Positions 15,039 through 17,371 of a stretch of DNA of 17,371 nt are shown here, in pieces. Under the pieces are notes generated by a model, which was not told the origin of the DNA, did no database searches, and saw only the letters and a list, made by a program, of their open reading frames with translations. Origin of the DNA: Alphaproteobacteria bacterium. GTDB lineage: Bacteria; Pseudomonadota; Alphaproteobacteria; Rickettsiales; UBA1997. The stretch lies in NCBI GenBank assembly GCA_016869695.1, contig VGDN01000003.1, forward strand, positions 1 through 17,371, given 5' to 3'. The position numbers and the translations under genes were made by a program. Every line of letters begins with the position of its first letter. The stretch's first letter is position 1.

Positions 15039-16634
15039 TTACTCCCACTCAATCGTTCCCGGCGGCTTAGAAGTGAAGTCGTAAACCACGCGATTAATGC
15101 CACGCACTTCGTTGATTATTCGGCTGGCGACATTGCACAAAAATTCGGAATCGAAGCGGTAGACGTCGGCGGTCATACCATCGATAGAGGTTACGGCACG
15201 TAAGGCCAACACGTTTTCATAAGTTCTGGCATCGCCCATCACACCGACGGTTTTGATCGGGGTTAGCACACAAAAAGCCTGCCAAATTTTGTCGTAGAGA
15301 CCGGCTTTGCGGATTTCTTCGATGTAGATCGCATCAGCTTCTTGCAATGTTTTGATCTTGTCCGGTGTGACTTCGCCGATGATTCGAATCGCTAAACCCG
15401 GACCAGGAAAAGGATGACGACCAACAACGTGCTCCGGCAAACCAAGCTCTTTTCCAAGCAAGCGTACTTCGTCCTTAAACAGCATCCGCACCGGTTCGAG
15501 CAGCTTCAGCTTCATCTTTTTTGGCAAACCGCCAACATTGTGATGTGATTTGATTGTGTGGCTCGCGCCTTTGTTTGGATGGGATGATTCGATGACGTCT
15601 GGGTACAAAGTTCCCTGCGCGAGGAAGGTCGCATCTTTTATTTTTGCCGACTCCTTGTCGAAAACTTCGATAAAAGTTTTGCCGATTATTTTACGTTTTT
15701 TTTCCGGATCGGAAACGGTTTTTAGCTTCGTCAAAAATAATTTTGACGCGTCGACGTAAACAAAATTATGCAACCCCATCGTCGCGCTCTGCTTCGCTAC
15801 GCTTCGACTCGATCCCCTTAAATAAGGGAATCCTGGCCGCCCACCAAACACTTCGCAGATTTGCTGCCCTTCGCCTTTGCGCAACAAACCGTGATCAACA
15901 AAAATACAAGTTAGTTGCTTGCCAATTGCTTCATTAATCAAAGCGGCAACCACCGACGAATCCACGCCACCACTTAGTCCACAGATCACGTGATTTTTGC
16001 CAACGAGTTTTTTTATCTCCCTGATCTCTTCCGATTTGAAATTCTTCATCGTCCAATCAGCTTTACAGCCAGCTATCTTTACGACGAAGTTCTCGATGAT
16101 TTTTTTGCCGGAAATTGAGTGCACAACTTCGGGATGAAACTGCACACCATAGATTTTATTTTTCTCGTCAGCGATTGCGGCGTAAGGCGCCTTTGGGGTG
16201 TTGGCGATAACTTTAAAGCCTGCCGGAATCTTGCTGATATGATCGCCATGCGACATCCAAACCTGACGATTTTTTACGCCGGAAAAAAATTTTGATTCAG
16301 CAATCACCTCGATTTCTGCCTTACCAAATTCGCGCTCGAAAGACTTGCCAACCTTACCACCAAGCAAGTGGCAGATAAGCTGCTCGCCATAACAAATCCC
16401 TAGAATCGGTGTTTGTAAATCAAAGATTTTCTTGTCGATTGTCGGCGCGTTTTTTTCGTAAACAGAGTTTGGTCCGCCAGAAAAAATAATAGCGCGAGGC
16501 GCGATTTTCCTGATTTCATCTAGCTTGATGTCGGGATTTTTTACTTCACAAAAAACACCCAACTCGCGAATGCGACGCGCGATGAGTTGAGTGACTTGGC
16601 TACCAAAATCGATGATTAGGACAGAGTTGGACAT
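15039..16634 (-). CDS. guaA: GMP synthase (glutamine-hydrolysing)
   Basis: GuaA converts XMP to GMP using glutamine and ATP, in the cytoplasm. The 531 residues include a class I glutamine amidotransferase domain with the catalytic Cys (GICYGEQL, C81) and the His/Glu pair (GVQFHPEV, H167 and E169). The ATP pyrophosphatase domain has the PP-loop GLSGGVDSS (219-227). The dimerisation domain has [13 protein letters not shown] and ends with [17 protein letters not shown]. About 22 extra residues (264-285) sit inside the ATP domain, encoded by a palindromic insert. I use the ATG at 16634, which gives the conserved VLIIDFGSQ opening. A longer frame from 16685 would translate an upstream REP-like element. 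The stop is 5 bp from the convergent ankyrin gene. Confidence 0.95.
   Translation of the reverse strand: MSNSVLIIDFGSQVTQLIARRIRELGVFCEVKNPDIKLDEIRKIAPRAIIFSGGPNSVYEKNAPTIDKKIFDLQTPILGICYGEQLICHLLGGKVGKSFEREFGKAEIEVIAESKFFSGVKNRQVWMSHGDHISKIPAGFKVIANTPKAPYAAIADEKNKIYGVQFHPEVVHSISGKKIIENFVVKIAGCKADWTMKNFKSEEIREIKKLVGKNHVICGLSGGVDSSVVAALINEAIGKQLTCIFVDHGLLRKGEGQQICEVFGGRPGFPYLRGSSRSVAKQSATMGLHNFVYVDASKLFLTKLKTVSDPEKKRKIIGKTFIEVFDKESAKIKDATFLAQGTLYPDVIESSHPNKGASHTIKSHHNVGGLPKKMKLKLLEPVRMLFKDEVRLLGKELGLPEHVVGRHPFPGPGLAIRIIGEVTPDKIKTLQEADAIYIEEIRKAGLYDKIWQAFCVLTPIKTVGVMGDARTYENVLALRAVTSIDGMTADVYRFDSEFLCNVASRIINEVRGINRVVYDFTSKPPGTIEWE
15780..15845 (-). repeat. Repeat-derived insertion inside guaA, translated in frame
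   Basis: This segment codes for about 22 residues starting GGRPGFPYL and ending VAKQSAT, absent from E. coli GuaA, where the flanking helix and strand are about 20 residues closer. It contains a 22-bp hairpin (15811-15832; arms GATCCCCTT and AAGGGAATC with one mismatch). It also has repeated GCTTCG words (GCTTCGCTACGCTTCG). GC-rich words like these occur in the REP-like element at 16656-16719. Exact ends are uncertain. Confidence 0.75.
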
Positions 16635-16655
16635 GTTTTGCTTACACTCTTTAAG

Positions 16656-16719
16656 CGTCATCGCGAGCGAAGCGTGGCGATCCATGGATTGCCACGTCGC
16701 TTCGTTCCTCGCAATGACG
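16656..16719. repeat. REP-like palindrome between gpsA and guaA
   Basis: CGTCATCGCGAG at the left faces CTCGCAATGACG at the right, and the centre is GGCGATCCATGGATTGCC. The 64 bp form one long imperfect hairpin. Elements with CGTCATTGCGAG ends and CGAAGCG words are common in many bacterial genomes, including Rickettsiales. It fills most of the 90 bp between the gpsA stop and the guaA start and could terminate or attenuate gpsA transcription. Confidence 0.88.
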
Positions 16720-16724
16720 AAGAA

Positions 16725-17371
16725 TTACTTCAAAATCGCTTTTGAGATTATTTTCCTGACTTCTTCTGCAGAAAACTTTTGGGTAAAAGATTCTAGACGG
16801 GCTCTTAGAATTTGGTTTATTGCTTCGCACAAATCGAGTTTGACTTTTAAGCGATGTGCCAATGCAACCACCCTGTAAGAGGCGGCAGCGCCTTCGTAAG
16901 TTTTTCCTTCTTCAAGCTTCTCGCCACGCACAACCAACACTCCGAGTGAGTTGTTGCGCGATTTGGTTGACGAGCAAGTAAGAAAAATATCTCCAAATCC
17001 TACCGCATTTGCAATATCTTGTGAGGCCTTGAGCTTCTTACACAGAAGCTGGATTTCAGAAATTCCTTTTAGCACTAAAGCGGATTTGGCATTCACACCA
17101 AGACCAAGTCCATCAACGATTCCGCAACCAATCGCAATTATATTTTTTACTACGCCACAAATCTCAGCAGTGCGCGAGTCCTTGAAATACAAGGCGTGGA
17201 AGTGGTTGTTGTTTAGAAGATCAATAACCCCCTGCGCTAGTTTCTTATTTTTGGCAGCAATCGTCGTGATGCTTGGAACCTCAGCTGCAACTTCCGCGGC
17301 AAAATTTGGACCAGACAAAATCGCGTAGTTTTGTTTGCCGGTGATTTTGGTAAAGGAATCAATATTTAAGC
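16725..17371 (-). CDS. gpsA: Glycerol-3-phosphate dehydrogenase [NAD(P)+], C-terminal part
   Basis: GpsA makes sn-glycerol 3-phosphate from dihydroxyacetone phosphate for phospholipid synthesis. The frame runs off the right edge, so the N-terminal Rossmann nucleotide-binding domain is missing; 215 residues are visible. They include LSGPNFAAEVA, the catalytic lysine segment VVKNIIAIGCGIVDGLGLG with NAKSALVLKG, and GFGDIFLTCSSTKSRN, the family signature, followed by EGAAA. The real start lies outside the window; the TTG at 17318 is internal. GpsA and Psd in one window both serve phospholipid synthesis, but they are far apart and not an operon. Confidence 0.93.
   Translation of the reverse strand, partial: LNIDSFTKITGKQNYAILSGPNFAAEVAAEVPSITTIAAKNKKLAQGVIDLLNNNHFHALYFKDSRTAEICGVVKNIIAIGCGIVDGLGLGVNAKSALVLKGISEIQLLCKKLKASQDIANAVGFGDIFLTCSSTKSRNNSLGVLVVRGEKLEEGKTYEGAAASYRVVALAHRLKVKLDLCEAINQILRARLESFTQKFSAEEVRKIISKAILK

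Noticed and set aside
16725..17318. Complete small protein starting at the TTG at 17318
   Set aside because: The frame continues with gpsA-like sequence to the window edge, so this is an internal codon of a cut gene.

Overview
The window most resembles a piece of an alphaproteobacterial chromosome, probably Rickettsiales or another host-associated lineage. Four things point that way: an NDUFS4-type accessory subunit of respiratory complex I, system I cytochrome c maturation (CcmF) with a FixG/CcoG protein, a short-form phosphatidylserine decarboxylase, and a Fic protein next to a large ankyrin protein. Threonine synthase and GMP synthase are both present, so this is less reduced than a typical Rickettsia. 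I cannot name a genus. Coding density is high, base composition looks moderate, and I see no transposase, integrase, phage gene or CRISPR array.

Layout. From 4994 down to 1 the minus strand reads rplU, rpmA, tRNA-Leu(UAG), tig, psd, pccB and a partial gene cut by the left edge, which may be a mitochondrial-carrier-like protein. ccoG (5141-6631) is divergent from rplU. It converges on an rppH-holC pair on the minus strand (7561-6684). The plus strand then carries thrC, ccmF, an NDUFS4-like gene, a Fic gene and an 832-residue ankyrin protein (7645-15033). guaA and the C-terminal part of gpsA close the window on the minus strand.

The genes cover ribosome assembly and nascent-chain folding (rplU, rpmA, tig), phospholipid synthesis (psd, gpsA), propionyl-CoA carboxylation (pccB), respiratory chain building (ccoG, ccmF, NDUFS4), mRNA 5'-end processing and replication (rppH, holC), threonine and GMP synthesis (thrC, guaA), and likely host or neighbour interaction (fic and the ankyrin protein).

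The most unusual feature is not a gene. At least eight palindromic elements of about 60 to 170 bp, mostly unrelated in sequence, are scattered through the window. Three lie inside conserved genes (ccoG, ccmF, guaA) and are read through in frame as extra peptide. Two more overlap gene ends (3' end of ccmF, 5' end of fic), and one begins at the base after the CCA of tRNA-Leu. This recalls the Rickettsia palindromic elements, but the families here look different from each other. A second repeat type is built of 7-bp units (AGTGCCC/AGTGCTC, GTAAGTC, TAAGGGG, CTACCAA, AAGGCNN). It occupies five intergenic spots and one spot inside ccmF, often directly against a start or stop codon.
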